Positions 1-8,031 are shown, numbered from the stretch's first letter. The stretch: DNA of 21,449 nucleotides from Photobacterium leiognathi (GCF_030685535.1 NZ_CP131600.1:1-21449); one strand, 5' to 3'. Numbers and translations are program-made. Notes: generated by a model from the letters alone, not told the origin.

Positions 1-395
1 TTGAAATTTCAAGATAAAAAAGCGTTAAATATGAAGCCATTCCTGTTTTATTTCACACCTTTCCCCTGCGGTCGTTCCTCCCTTGTATCAAGGGTTCAAC
101 CAAGCCAAAACAACGCTCCGCAAATGTCTTGGCCCATTCGGGTAACAATCAGGGCTAAAGGTCAAAAGCTTTCGTTTGCTGTGCCAAGTGTCGCTAAGGT
201 GTGTGCTGTTTCCATGTGCTTTTTGTTTTCTCCTTATTGTTCTCATCGCTTTTTCACGGGTTGTAACGTTGCACAGCAGAACCTCTAAAACAAGGGTGAA
301 ATGAACGCGTTGCGCCCTTGCTTTAAAGAACCTGCCGTGCCTCGAAAAACGTTAGGCGAAAACGGCGATGAGAACCATTCATAAGGAGAAAAGCG
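1..395. other. Non-coding leader region at the window edge
   Basis: I see no convincing gene here. An open frame running from a TTG at base 1 to 288 exists, but it has no ribosome binding site in view and its Cys/Phe-rich translation looks like read-through of structured DNA. The stretch holds short inverted repeats, for example CCCTTG-TAT-CAAGGG near 82-97 and a CAAGGG/CCCTTG pair near 290-320. The last 20 bases supply the ribosome binding site AAGGAG for the gene at 396. A structured region upstream of small plasmid genes could be a promoter or a single-strand initiation site; that is only a guess. Confidence 0.4.
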
Positions 396-701
396 ATGGC
401 ACATTCCAACTCACACTCACCAAGCTCCACTAAGGCACATCAACCGAGCAGCGTATCACCGCTGCACCACTCAGGCTCTACAACGATGAGCGACAGATCC
501 CGTGACTACTTTATTGATAAGCGTCTGTACCAACTCTATACCCGACTACGTGAATGCAATCCAAGTGTATTGGATATGGTGAATGCGCTTAATTTTGTAC
601 TTAAGCAATACCCAGCATTAGGGCCAGTGATTGGCACTTGTCACGATCTGGAATGTTTTATTGAAGCGGTAGAAAGCTACGAGCAGGAGGGGGCGCTATG
701 A
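396..701 (+). CDS. Small conserved-type hypothetical protein (101 aa)
   Basis: I do not recognise a named family. The start is well supported: AAGGAG lies seven bases before the ATG. The first 30 residues are low-complexity and rich in Ser, His and Thr, and a second Met at residue 31 (MSDRSRDYF) could be the start of the folded part. The rest looks like a compact helical domain (YQLYTRLRECNPSVLDMVNALNFVLKQ is spread over residues 46-72) with an acidic tail. Its stop overlaps the next start as ATGA, so the two genes are translationally coupled and probably act together. It carries no signal peptide or membrane segment, so it should be cytoplasmic. Confidence 0.7.
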   Translation: MAHSNSHSPSSTKAHQPSSVSPLHHSGSTTMSDRSRDYFIDKRLYQLYTRLRECNPSVLDMVNALNFVLKQYPALGPVIGTCHDLECFIEAVESYEQEGAL

Positions 702-1024
702 GTCAGCCGTATTATATGGAAATAGCCAACACCATTTTAAGCCAGCTCGGCGGTAACCGTTTTATTACCATGACTGGCGCAAAACATTTTGTTGGCCTCA
801 CCGAACCTGGGCTGCAATTTGATTTACCTACTGATACAGGGGCAATCAATAAAGTGACACGGTTACGGGTAATTTTAGATCCGTGTGATACCTACACGGT
901 GATCAGCTTTCGTAAAAAGCGAGGCCAACTGGAATACATCGAAGTCACACGCCAATCGGGAATTTACTGCGACATGTTAGAGGGGACTTTTACCGAAATG
1001 ACGGGGCTTTATACGTCGTTGTAG
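698..1024 (+). CDS. Small conserved-type hypothetical protein (108 aa)
   Basis: Second gene of a two-gene unit: its ATG overlaps the upstream stop by four bases and is preceded by a strong AGGAGG. The sequence (ANTILSQLGG near residue 10, MTGAKHFVG near 25, TRLRVILDPCDTYTV near 53, SGIYCDMLEGTFTEMTGLYTSL at the end, residues 87-108) resembles a family of roughly 100-residue proteins that I associate from memory with phages and plasmids of proteobacteria, whose function is not known to me. It is a soluble alpha/beta protein with no obvious catalytic motif. A hairpin terminator begins about 20 bases after the stop. The role cannot be assigned from sequence. Confidence 0.75.
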   Translation: MSQPYYMEIANTILSQLGGNRFITMTGAKHFVGLTEPGLQFDLPTDTGAINKVTRLRVILDPCDTYTVISFRKKRGQLEYIEVTRQSGIYCDMLEGTFTEMTGLYTSL

Positions 1025-1042
1025 GTGGTGATAGGTGTTAAA

Positions 1043-1068
1043 AAGCCCTGCTTTGCAGGGCTTATTTA
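1043..1068. terminator. Bidirectional rho-independent terminator
   Basis: A perfect 9-bp stem, AAGCCCTGC / GCAGGGCTT, with a TTT loop, lies between two converging genes. On the minus strand it is followed by a run of five T, on the plus strand by TTATTT, so it can end the plus-strand pair and the minus-strand Nudix-PAP2 gene. Confidence 0.85.
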
Positions 1069-1178
1069 ACAGTATGGGTATTTATACGCACTAACAAATA
1101 CTGGCTGGACGATCATTAACATTGTTAAAGTCTATAATCTTTAAACTTTCTCTACCTTTAAAAATTCAAATATAACTA

Positions 1179-2627
1179 TCATCGATGATTAAAATGTCGA
1201 GTTAAATACGGCGATCCAATTAAGATCCATAATATCCCACTAAAAATAGCTAATGCATTAACACTTAAAATAATGATACTGGTTGTTGATGATATGACTA
1301 AATACTGAGCCATTCCAGTAATCACCACGATGCCTGTTACCGAAGCGATAACCTGTTGCCAATGGTTAATATTTAGCACCTCTGATTGCTCTCTGTTAAA
1401 AAATAATGAAATGAATAACCCTAGGGCAGCAAACCATACAAATACATATAGAGGCTGCAACAGTTGCAACGTAGCAAAGAAGTACACTACCAATAATAAC
1501 AGCCATAATCGAGTTGATTCAATTAAACGCTTTTGATCAGAGTATCTACGTTGATATACCACCAAAGACACTAAAGCAATCAATCCACCTAAAACTACGC
1601 CAGCCACAATATCCGCTGGGTAATGTACACCAAGCCAAACTCTGGCAGCACCAGCAAGGAGTGAAAGCATAAGCCAACTCACTAACGTCGTGCTCAAGCC
1701 AATATATCCGCATTGTTCACCTCGTTTTGTTACCCATCCTAGTAGCAGACCTACGATAGCAGCCGCTTGTGTTGCATGACCACTAGGAAAGCTAAAACCA
1801 CTGGCTTGTGCTTGTTGTAAGCTAGGTAATAAATAAAACGGTCTAGGAATAGCAAAAATCATTTTTAGAAGATTAACAGAGTAGGCTGTCGCCAGCAGAG
1901 CAAAGGCAATTGTTAAACTGTAACGCAAAGGTAAAAACAGTAAAAAGAGTAAAAACAATCCAACAGCGAATGCGCCTTCGCCTAAGCAATTACTTAAAGA
2001 GAGCAGGCTACCAATCATAGGCATCGATTTGACCCATGCTTGAAAAGAAGCCATAACGGGCAGTTGCTTTATCTGTAGTTCACTTGCTTTATCAGACAAA
2101 TCTTCAAGCTCATGAAACACACTGGGCCTACTCGCCTTCACCCAAGAATTCAGGGCAGCGGTATCAGCCGGATAACGATATTTATCAAGAACAGCAGGTG
2201 TTAATGAAGCAAGATAGACCTGACGAATTTCTTTGCCAAAATGTTTGGAATTCAACGCTGGAATGATCGCTGCACCAAAATGATTATCGATAGCTTGCTT
2301 AAGAAAGCCAACACTTTCACGTGGCTGACAAGCGAATACAACCCGATTGTTATCTATGGAAAGCAGTTCACCTATGTCGACATTGATACCTGTCTCTTCA
2401 AGGGTTTCTCGCTTGGCTGCAGCCTGAAATGTCTCACCACTATCAATATACCCTCCAGGTAAAGAGAGCGTGCGCGTCAGGTAGTCTTGAACTAAAACGA
2501 CCTGTCCATCTTCATTATGAATAACACAAGTCGCGCCTTTAGGTTGATAAGATAAGTTTTCTTGAGAAAAAACAGATGAGCTTAATAAGCTGACAAAGAA
2601 TAAGAGTTGCAATAATACATGTTGCAA
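1179..2627 (-). CDS. Nudix hydrolase fused to a PAP2-type membrane phosphatase
   Basis: A 482-residue two-domain enzyme. Residues 1-21 form a signal peptide or signal anchor. Residues about 28-190 are a Nudix domain: the box begins at Gly59 and shows G-x5-E-x7-RE-x-x-EE-x-G (GETFQ near 64, RETLEETGI at 73-81), the Mg-binding motif for cleaving nucleoside-diphosphate-linked substrates. Residues about 205-360 are a PAP2 domain with the acid phosphatase motif complete: K255-x6-R262-P263, PSGH at 281-284, R329-x5-H335-x3-D339. Several further membrane helices follow to residue 470. With the signal sequence, the Nudix domain would be outside the cytoplasm, which suggests hydrolysis of periplasmic nucleotide or lipid-linked pyrophosphates (inference). 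The start is TTG, supported by AGGGAG seven bases upstream; no in-frame ATG fits better. It is a lone cargo gene, convergent with the preceding pair. Confidence 0.88.
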   Translation of the reverse strand: MQHVLLQLLFFVSLLSSSVFSQENLSYQPKGATCVIHNEDGQVVLVQDYLTRTLSLPGGYIDSGETFQAAAKRETLEETGINVDIGELLSIDNNRVVFACQPRESVGFLKQAIDNHFGAAIIPALNSKHFGKEIRQVYLASLTPAVLDKYRYPADTAALNSWVKASRPSVFHELEDLSDKASELQIKQLPVMASFQAWVKSMPMIGSLLSLSNCLGEGAFAVGLFLLFLLFLPLRYSLTIAFALLATAYSVNLLKMIFAIPRPFYLLPSLQQAQASGFSFPSGHATQAAAIVGLLLGWVTKRGEQCGYIGLSTTLVSWLMLSLLAGAARVWLGVHYPADIVAGVVLGGLIALVSLVVYQRRYSDQKRLIESTRLWLLLLVVYFFATLQLLQPLYVFVWFAALGLFISLFFNREQSEVLNINHWQQVIASVTGIVVITGMAQYLVISSTTSIIILSVNALAIFSGILWILIGSPYLTRHFNHR

Positions 2628-3080
2628 AATAAAGCTCCCTTTATTGTAATAATTAGGACGTAATTATGGAGGCTATTTTGTTGACATCCAACTAAAGATG
2701 ATAAAGGTATATGAATATATAATTAAAAACGGCTGTATTTAACATATTCCATCTTTTGCGCACCACCAGATCCGTGTTCGATTGAATTTAACGGTGAAGC
2801 CATTGTTTTAGATAGACTTCTCACGCCCGTAAACAGCTTTTAAGGCTGTTAAAATTTGTTATCAATGTTGCGAGATTCAGAAATCGCTACTTCGTCTTAA
2901 AATCGCTTAAAGACCGTATTTCTTTAAATATTACTTAGTATTTTGCTTTGCACCGACTTTAATTCATGGACGGAGTAGGGCGTTAATTCTGTAAACTACA
3001 AAATCGAAAGATAAGACCAACTCAAAGATGCAACCAACAACTTTTGTTCCTGGTCCTTACCGATAAGATCTTATACCCCA

Positions 3081-3130
3081 CATTTTTTTGCTCATGCGAG
3101 AGCATCGTTCTTTCGTTTAGACTCTTTCAC
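3081..3130 (+). repeat. Arm 1 of a 50-bp long-range inverted repeat
   Basis: These 50 bases match the reverse complement of 17285-17334 at 48 of 50 positions; a weaker match continues about 15 bases upstream (gatcttataccc against gttcttattccc). The unit contains a hairpin, GCGAGAG-catcgtt-CTTTCGT here and GCGAGAG-catcgtt-CTCTCGC in the other copy. Both differences turn G-C pairs into G-U pairs, so an RNA hairpin survives in both copies. Confidence 0.9.
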
Positions 3131-3163
3131 TCAACTCTCACATTTCTCAAAAAACGAACCCTC

Positions 3164-3205
3164 GGTTCGAGCTATGAATCATTATCATGATACATAGCTC
3201 GAACC
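3164..3205. repeat. 42-base near-perfect hairpin
   Basis: GGTTCGAGCTATG at 3164-3176 pairs with CATAGCTCGAACC at 3193-3205. The pairing continues inward with one mismatch (ATCAT/ATGAT) to a four-base TATC loop, giving a 19-bp arm. There is no T-run directly after it, so it is not a standard terminator. It could be a protein-binding cruciform, an RNA structure or a recombination scar; the centre AATCATTATCAT also resembles part of a Fur box. Confidence 0.8.
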
Positions 3206-3727
3206 TTATTCTATCTGGCTTCAAGGCTTCATTTTTACCATAAACGCCCATAAATTAACGCCCATTGCTTAATTTAACTCACTGAATTAAAATTGAGTTC
3301 TATCAAGATCAGCTAGGACAGTAAAAGCTGATAAATATCTGTCTATCTACCTCGGCTCTAAGCCACACAACTATCCGCAACCACCAAAACCGATCCATCA
3401 AATAAAAACTTTCTACTTCATGATATAAACAAGCTATTTCGTTAACTAATTATTTAGTGATGTGCTTTCTTACGTGTCTTTCATCACGAGTTTTCATTAC
3501 ATCACTCAAGTAACAGTTGTCAGAATTGGCTCTTAGAACATGATCTTAACTATCCAAAATCACACTAAATCTAATTCTTTATGTATTTAAAGTTGAGCGA
3601 ACTTAAAACGCTTTGCGAGATCAGTCCGAGCAAATTTCTTTTGAAATAAACAGGGGCGAATAGGCATATGCCGCTGAATCAGAACATCGTTTCTAATCAG
3701 TTAGTCTTACTTGATTTTGGATTTGTG

Positions 3728-3958
3728 ATGAATGTTTTTAATGCTATCGCGGTTGTCGAGCGATTAAAAAAAGAGACAAAAGAAACAAGAAAACAACGAT
3801 ATAGAAGATCGCGGTTAGACAGATACAAAGCTGAATTAATCGCTTTAAAACAAGAAGGAGCTTCTAATGCTGAATGCCAGCGCTGGCTGCGAAAAAATCG
3901 CATTAAAGTAGATCACCGAACGGTGGGGCGATGGGTGGAGAAAAATTTTAATGGCTAA
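3728..3958 (+). CDS. Small HTH-type protein encoded with a tyrosine recombinase
   Basis: A basic 76-residue protein. Residues about 10-30 are strongly charged (ERLKKETKETRKQRYRRSR), and the C-terminal half (ALKQEGASNAECQRWL, then RTVGRWVEK) has the shape of a small helix-turn-helix domain. It probably binds DNA with or for the recombinase: the next gene starts inside its last codons (ATGGCTAA overlap of eight bases), a clear sign of coupling. The frame is open back to an ATG at 3668, but that start has a poorly placed ribosome binding site, whereas ATG 3728 has a purine-rich GGA seven bases upstream and begins the conserved-looking part. The start is therefore uncertain; the gene itself is likely real. 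Confidence 0.7.
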   Translation: MNVFNAIAVVERLKKETKETRKQRYRRSRLDRYKAELIALKQEGASNAECQRWLRKNRIKVDHRTVGRWVEKNFNG

Positions 3959-4859
3959 ATTTGGAGCTAACAAGAACACTCGTGAAGCAGCCGAAACTCA
4001 AGCAAAAAACATACTTAAACAAATATCTGAAAAGCATGTCGGTACAGACCGAAACAACTTTGAATCACTCGTAAAACTCGCTGAATATGCCAATTCTTAC
4101 CTAAATTGCTCATTAAAAGATGTTACTCAAGAACAAGCACTTCAATATCTATCAGATCGTAGCGTTGATCATTCTCAAAGCTCTTTGAATAAAGACACAT
4201 TAGCGTTCCAGCGAATGTTCCAAGGTGCCAAGGTCAGCGATCCTTTATCGAAAAATGACCGCCTCCCCAAAATAAAATCAGAAATGGAGCAAAACAATAA
4301 TTCTCGATGCTATACGCAACGACAGATAGAGATCGTTCAACAACATCAGACGGATAAATTTGCATTAGCCACCCAACTTGCTGCCTCAGCAGGTCTACGA
4401 GCTCATGAATTATTAACGTTACAGCGTATTGATGAACGTTCACCAAGTGAGCGTGATAAATACTTAGAAGCAAAAGAATTAAAGTTTAAGGGCATGGACG
4501 GGGAAAAATATACAGTAAAAGGCAAAGGGGGCTTAATTCGTGAAGTTGTTATTCCCTCACACTTAGCTGAAAAGCTAGAACAACACCTATTAGATCAACC
4601 CAAACAGGTGATAGATCGTGAAGTTCATTATCAATCAAAGTATGACATTCCTGGGGGGCATCGATGGTCTAATTCTTTCACAAAAGCAGCAGAACGATCG
4701 TTGGGCTGGACGACCGGCGCACATGGCTTACGTCATACCTACGCACAAGAACGTATGAGCGACCTTCAAAATACAGAAAGATATCAAACAGCTCTTGCTG
4801 TTATCAGCCAAGAATTGGGACATTTTCGCCCTGACATTACACTTGTTTATTTACGTTAG
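3951..4859 (+). CDS. Tyrosine recombinase / integrase
   Basis: A 302-residue site-specific recombinase. Residues 1-110 form the helical core-binding (SAM-like) domain; residues 120-302 form the catalytic domain with all expected residues: R150 in SAGLRAHELL, K192 in the KGKGG beta turn, H258 and R261 in HGLRH, H291 in LGHFRPDIT and the nucleophile Y300. The protein ends just two residues after the tyrosine, which is unusually short but leaves the active site complete. Translation is coupled to the small HTH gene upstream. It lies next to the ColE2-type replicon, so multimer resolution or integration of that module is a reasonable role (inference). The codons for T156-I160 contain the 14-mer ACGTTACAGCGTAT, which also heads three dispersed Xer-like repeats. 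Confidence 0.9.
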   Translation: MAKFGANKNTREAAETQAKNILKQISEKHVGTDRNNFESLVKLAEYANSYLNCSLKDVTQEQALQYLSDRSVDHSQSSLNKDTLAFQRMFQGAKVSDPLSKNDRLPKIKSEMEQNNNSRCYTQRQIEIVQQHQTDKFALATQLAASAGLRAHELLTLQRIDERSPSERDKYLEAKELKFKGMDGEKYTVKGKGGLIREVVIPSHLAEKLEQHLLDQPKQVIDREVHYQSKYDIPGGHRWSNSFTKAAERSLGWTTGAHGLRHTYAQERMSDLQNTERYQTALAVISQELGHFRPDITLVYLR

Positions 4860-4954
4860 TTTTGAAAGAGTTTCTTTGAAATGAAGGATAATAGAAATTA
4901 TCATATTATATAGAAGTCAGACAGCTACTTTTTCTATAACTTACTTTGTTAACC

Positions 4955-4978
4955 TTTTAAAAGCCCCTTACAGGGCTG
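4955..4978 (-). terminator. Terminator behind the ColE2-type rep gene
   Basis: On the minus strand AGCCC-tgtaag-GGGCT is followed by TTTTAAAA. The short stem sits at the far edge of the predicted replication origin, about 35 bases after the rep stop, so transcript ending and origin are packed together. Confidence 0.6.
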
Positions 4979-5004
4979 TTATCTGATAGGGCTTATCTGG
5001 TCTC
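4973..5004 (-). other. oriV: ColE2-type replication origin (oriV)
   Basis: Read on the minus strand from 5004 to 4973, this 32-base block starts GAGACCAGATAAGCC and continues TATCAGATAACAGC. It contains two CAGATAA direct repeats. It matches the minimal ColE2 origin as I remember it nearly base for base, and lies just downstream of the rep stop codon, where ColE2 plasmids keep their origin. Rep would bind here and make the short primer for leading-strand synthesis. Confidence 0.85.
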
Positions 5005-5010
5005 ATTATT

Positions 5011-5892
5011 TTAAATCTTACCAGCGGCTTTCCATCGATAATAAGTCGGGCGACTAATCCCTAGTCCCCTCCATGGTTTCAATGTTCTATCTGAATTTTT
5101 AACAGGCTTACGTTTAGACACTTTCCCACCATTTGCACCTTTCTTTGCTTGGCTTTGACGGAATTTATCAGGCGTAAACTCTCGATACGTCCAGTTAGCT
5201 ATCGATTTAGCGATAGATTTTATCTCAGAGACTGGTAACGGTACATTAAACTGACTATTTAAAGCCTCTACATACTCATATACGGCACCAAGCCATGCTT
5301 GCCTGTAGTTGGGTTCCCAATATTCACGAATCGCCTTATATGCCCATCTGCGGACATTTTCAAATAGTTCACAATTTCGACCAACTCCCACCGCACTGTT
5401 ACCGCGTAACGGGTGACCGCGAAGATCGAGGTAATCAGCCAATTCATCGAGGGTATATTCGTAATCTGACCAAAACTCATTTTTCCAATGGTTGTGAAGT
5501 GGGTTTTTCGTAAGTAATCCTGCAAAACTACGATCCGCACCTAAACGTGCTGCCATTGCAGATTCTATAGCGGCCATATATTTAATCGGTCTCCAATGCG
5601 CAATATCAGACGTACAGACCGGGGTTTTTAAGCGGTAAACGATATGAGCATGACCATTTTTAGGATTGGTACTCGTCCAGTACGGTGGTGGTAAATTTTT
5701 GTCATACCACGACAAAGCGGCGCCGATTCGATCTATATCAAAAATAAGATACGTAACCATTTTAGGCTGATTTATTTGTAAGTATTTTTTATCGATTGCT
5801 GTACTTTTAGAGTGAATATAAGTCACACCGAGTTCGTCAGTACAGTATGGCTTATGAGGTAAAGTATCTATGAAACAACGAGCATTAGTCAC
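5011..5892 (-). CDS. repA: ColE2-type replication initiator / primase Rep
   Basis: A 293-residue Rep of the ColE2/ColE3 replicase family. Family hallmarks in order: YLIFDIDR at 48-55 (primase-like acidic motif), NPKNGHAH at 76-83, KTPVCTSD at 89-96, LTKNPLHNHW at 127-136, then the PriCT-type GRNCELFENVRRWAY at 171-185, and a C-terminal HTH (LGISRPTYYRW at 277-287) that binds the origin. In this family Rep both recognises the origin and makes a short primer used by DNA polymerase I. The start is GTG at 5892 without a clear Shine-Dalgarno sequence; ColE2 rep genes are known for unusual initiation under antisense control. A five-codon open frame (MDIKP) ends across this GTG and could couple translation. 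The origin follows directly downstream. Confidence 0.93.
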   Translation of the reverse strand: MTNARCFIDTLPHKPYCTDELGVTYIHSKSTAIDKKYLQINQPKMVTYLIFDIDRIGAALSWYDKNLPPPYWTSTNPKNGHAHIVYRLKTPVCTSDIAHWRPIKYMAAIESAMAARLGADRSFAGLLTKNPLHNHWKNEFWSDYEYTLDELADYLDLRGHPLRGNSAVGVGRNCELFENVRRWAYKAIREYWEPNYRQAWLGAVYEYVEALNSQFNVPLPVSEIKSIAKSIANWTYREFTPDKFRQSQAKKGANGGKVSKRKPVKNSDRTLKPWRGLGISRPTYYRWKAAGKI

Positions 5893-6411
5893 GGCTTAAT
5901 ATCCATTTTTTAATGAATATTTACCTTAATGCTATTCTTTCTTTCCCCCGTTATTAGTTGGAAAACGCAAAATAACGCTCAAAATACATACAGAACTGAG
6001 GATTGAATTTGCAGTCTACAAAATCAAATAAAACTTGATTTATATACCCATCTAAAAATACTTTTCAATCTCTTCACGTTTATCGTCAGCTTTAATCTTA
6101 CCGCAGCTATATTCAAAGAAACTCTTAGTTCCAACGGTTAAACAGCCATACATAATAACAAGTTAAATAGATAGTGATTATTTACTTAAATAATAGAGCA
6201 ACATCAATTCCGTTCTTTTTCAAATCCATAAAAAGAACCTGCTGCCACAAAATAATATTAAGTACTTGATTTTATTTATTTTAATATCAAACAATGTAAT
6301 ATCACCATTACAAACCCGTAAAGATAAGTTCTCTTAATAGGCCAAAAACGCTAATTTTCGGAATTTTGTTGCTGTATATAAAAAAGCAGATGATGGGGCA
6401 AATGAAAATGC
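5893..6411. other. Non-coding region upstream of rep
   Basis: About 520 AT-rich bases without a credible gene. The part nearest rep (to about 6000) should hold the rep promoter, the leader and, by analogy with ColE2, a small antisense RNA on the plus strand. A hairpin fitting that role is listed separately. In the remainder I see nothing I can name. Confidence 0.5.
5949..5977. promoter_or_regulatory. Hairpin in the rep leader, candidate antisense-RNA target
   Basis: CGTTATT and AATAACG pair around an inner GTT-GGAA-AAC hairpin, 57 to 85 bases upstream of the rep start. ColE2 plasmids limit Rep translation with an antisense RNA (RNAI) whose loop pairs with the rep leader. Position and shape fit, but I cannot confirm a plus-strand promoter. 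Confidence 0.4.
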
Positions 6412-6438
6412 ATGGCCTATAGACTTACCTTGGTAAAA

Positions 6439-6636
6439 ACAGAGCGAATAAGCCCTCCTAATATTCAGTCGCTAGAACTGCGCGGCCTGATCGTTGCCGC
6501 TAAATCTGAAGCCGTGATGCGCGGCACCGATGTGTACCTTCACACCATAGGCTTAACCAGTACTAAAACCCTCACCGATAATTGGTGCCTAATTGCCACT
6601 ACCGATGCCACCATTACCGATTGTGATCACAGCACA
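6439..6636 (+). pseudogene. Fragment of a type IV pilin-like (FimT/GspH) gene
   Basis: The translated segment (frame starting at ATG 6412) reads LRGLIVAAKSEAVMRGTDVY near its start and NWCLIATTDATITDC near its end. That is the pattern of the soluble part of FimT/GspH pseudopilins, in which the S/KSEA-x-x-RG motif follows the long N-terminal helix. The prepilin leader and hydrophobic helix are missing, and the frame runs straight into the end of the opposite-strand gene at 6640. This looks like a chromosomal gene fragment captured during rearrangement. The assignment is by motif only. Confidence 0.45.
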
Positions 6637-6639
6637 AAT

Positions 6640-7790
6640 CTAAATCAAATTGTACTCATAGCTAATAACTTTTAGCAGTGAATCATCTATCTTCCAAGGG
6701 AAATATTGACGTAAATTTCCTCCCGTTGCGATAGGTGTAGTAGTGCTCCGATGTAAGTTTATATCAGACACAACTATCAGCATGTTGTTTGGATAGCTTT
6801 GCATGTGTAATTCAACTTCATTACGTGTCAAAACAACAGTTCCAATGCTGGAGGTTGTCCCTTTCACCTCTACAGGTATCGAGCTGCCTTTTTTGGTCGC
6901 TTTAAAATCATATGATTCTTTGTTACTAACATCTTCAACTTCATAACCAAGTGTAATAAGGTGTTCTTGTGCCACCTGCATTGCCCTTAACTCTATAGCT
7001 TTTCTTTCTGGACCTGTAAGCTTAAACCCTTGACCTACACCTTTCCCATGAGAGGCACTTTTAACATCAGATACGACTATGTCCTCTTGATCTGGTGCTC
7101 TACCCATATCTTCACCGAAATAAAGCTGACCAAGCAAACCTGCAAATAAACAGGCATCTTGTGTTAGCTCCTCAAGACTTGGTAGATTTGTTAAATCATA
7201 ATATTTGGCCGCAATAACGGATTTTTCATATGATTGAGCTAGTTTTAATTTAGACTCTAAGTTTATTGACTTAACAATATCAGGACGAGACTTAATCGAA
7301 CTAGCAATAACTGCACTACCCCAATCCGTCAATTGTTTAAGTTCATCATTTGAACGAGGAACAAAACTGCCATTTTCTAGCCTAGAAGAGCCATGTGCTA
7401 AACAAACGTATATTCCATTGCCATGGGTAGGAAATAAATAAACGACATACCAGCCCTGAGTAGCACTCTTTGACCTAGATTTAGAGTAGAACCTGCTCCA
7501 GGGAACATCTGTTTTTCGGCCTACACCGTCTTTTCCTTCAAAAGAAATGTCAGTGTATTCCTGTTCCATAGCTTCTAATATTTTCGGCCTACACCGTCTT
7601 TTCCTTCAAAAGAAATGTCAGTGTATTCCTGTTCCATAGCTTCTAATATTTTCGGCTTTAGTGACTTAACAAATTCAGTGAACTCCCCCCGGACCAACTC
7701 ACCTCTTCTTTTCATATGTGGAGTATTGTCTGATGACCATAACGGTTGAAGAGAACAAATTTCTTTAATTATTTTGTGGGCCACGAACAT
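6640..7790 (-). pseudogene. DUF3578 (McrB N-like) + DUF3883 nuclease gene, split by a 68-bp duplication
   Basis: Two adjacent reading frames (7790-7575 and 7569-6640) belong to one gene. Removing one copy of the tandem 68-bp repeat at 7513-7648 joins them into a single protein of 360 residues. The N-terminal half (WSRFYSKSRSK, GWYVVYLFPTHGNGIYVCLAHG) looks like the McrB N-terminal DNA-binding domain DUF3578. The C-terminal part (AMQVAQEHLITLGYEVEDVS, YDFKA, PVEVKG) is a DUF3883 domain with a PD-(D/E)xK-like core: Asp272, Glu285 and Lys287 in the joined protein. Such pairs occur in restriction and phage-defence proteins. As sequenced, the upstream frame stops at a TAG five bases before an in-frame ATG (7569), so re-initiation could yield a 309-residue product lacking the first 51 residues. 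It stands alone, with no methylase beside it. Confidence 0.75.
7513..7656. repeat. 68-bp tandem duplication with 8-bp boundary homology
   Basis: Bases 7513-7580 are repeated exactly at 7581-7648. The 8-mer TTTTCGGC stands at both starts and again at 7649-7656, so the duplication arose between two TTTTCGGC copies 68 bases apart. Since 68 is not a multiple of three, it shifts the frame of the nuclease gene. Confidence 0.97.
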
Positions 7791-7871
7791 TCCTATCTAT
7801 CCTAGTAACTAACTGAATTATAATAGCATAACTTTAAATTCTGTTTTAAAAATGCGCACAACATCTCATAA

Positions 7872-8031
7872 TTAACTCTCTTTCACCCCCCTCGCTATTG
7901 TTGCCCTACTACCCCTAAATTCTGTTATATCACTGAATAACTACGCCCAAGTTTTATCAGCTCTCGAGTATCTTGATGCAGTGACTCATTCACACAACAA
8001 CCACGATAATTAGCACCTTGCCACTCGCCCA
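7872..8031 (-). pseudogene. Decayed C-terminal remnant of a serine resolvase
   Basis: Read on the minus strand, this piece gives EWQGANYRGCCVNESLHQ, then DTRELIKLGRSYSVI, a TAA stop, and after a one-base shift SRATIAR. The same stretch in the resolvase at 10550-11189 reads YRGRRVNASLHQD, LGRSYSEIQQKLG, CSRATIARVAK. It is therefore an older, frameshifted copy of the same family, in the same orientation, cut off at its 5' side. It sits directly upstream of the umuDC promoter, so umuDC is now bracketed by two direct copies of a resolvase tail. Confidence 0.85.

Larger units (their letters stand above)
2628..3667. other. One-kilobase non-coding region with repeats
   Basis: No gene of credible length or start lies here. 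The stretch contains a 12-bp palindrome (ATAAGATCTTAT at 3063-3074), one arm of the 50-bp long-range repeat (3081-3130), a 42-base hairpin (3164-3205) and an AACTCA/TGAGTT pair around 3280. It should include the promoters of the minus-strand Nudix-PAP2 gene and the plus-strand recombinase operon, but I could not fix -10/-35 boxes with confidence. Confidence 0.6.

Noticed and set aside
1..288. 95-codon open frame beginning with TTG at the window edge
   Set aside because: No ribosome binding site can be seen, the composition is Cys/Phe/Ser-rich like read-through of structured DNA, and I recognise no domain.
6343..6438. Open frame reading NFVAVYKKADDGANENAWP before the pilin-like fragment
   Set aside because: Stop codons lie immediately upstream, it has no start codon and I recognise no family. 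It may be a second gene scrap but cannot be supported.
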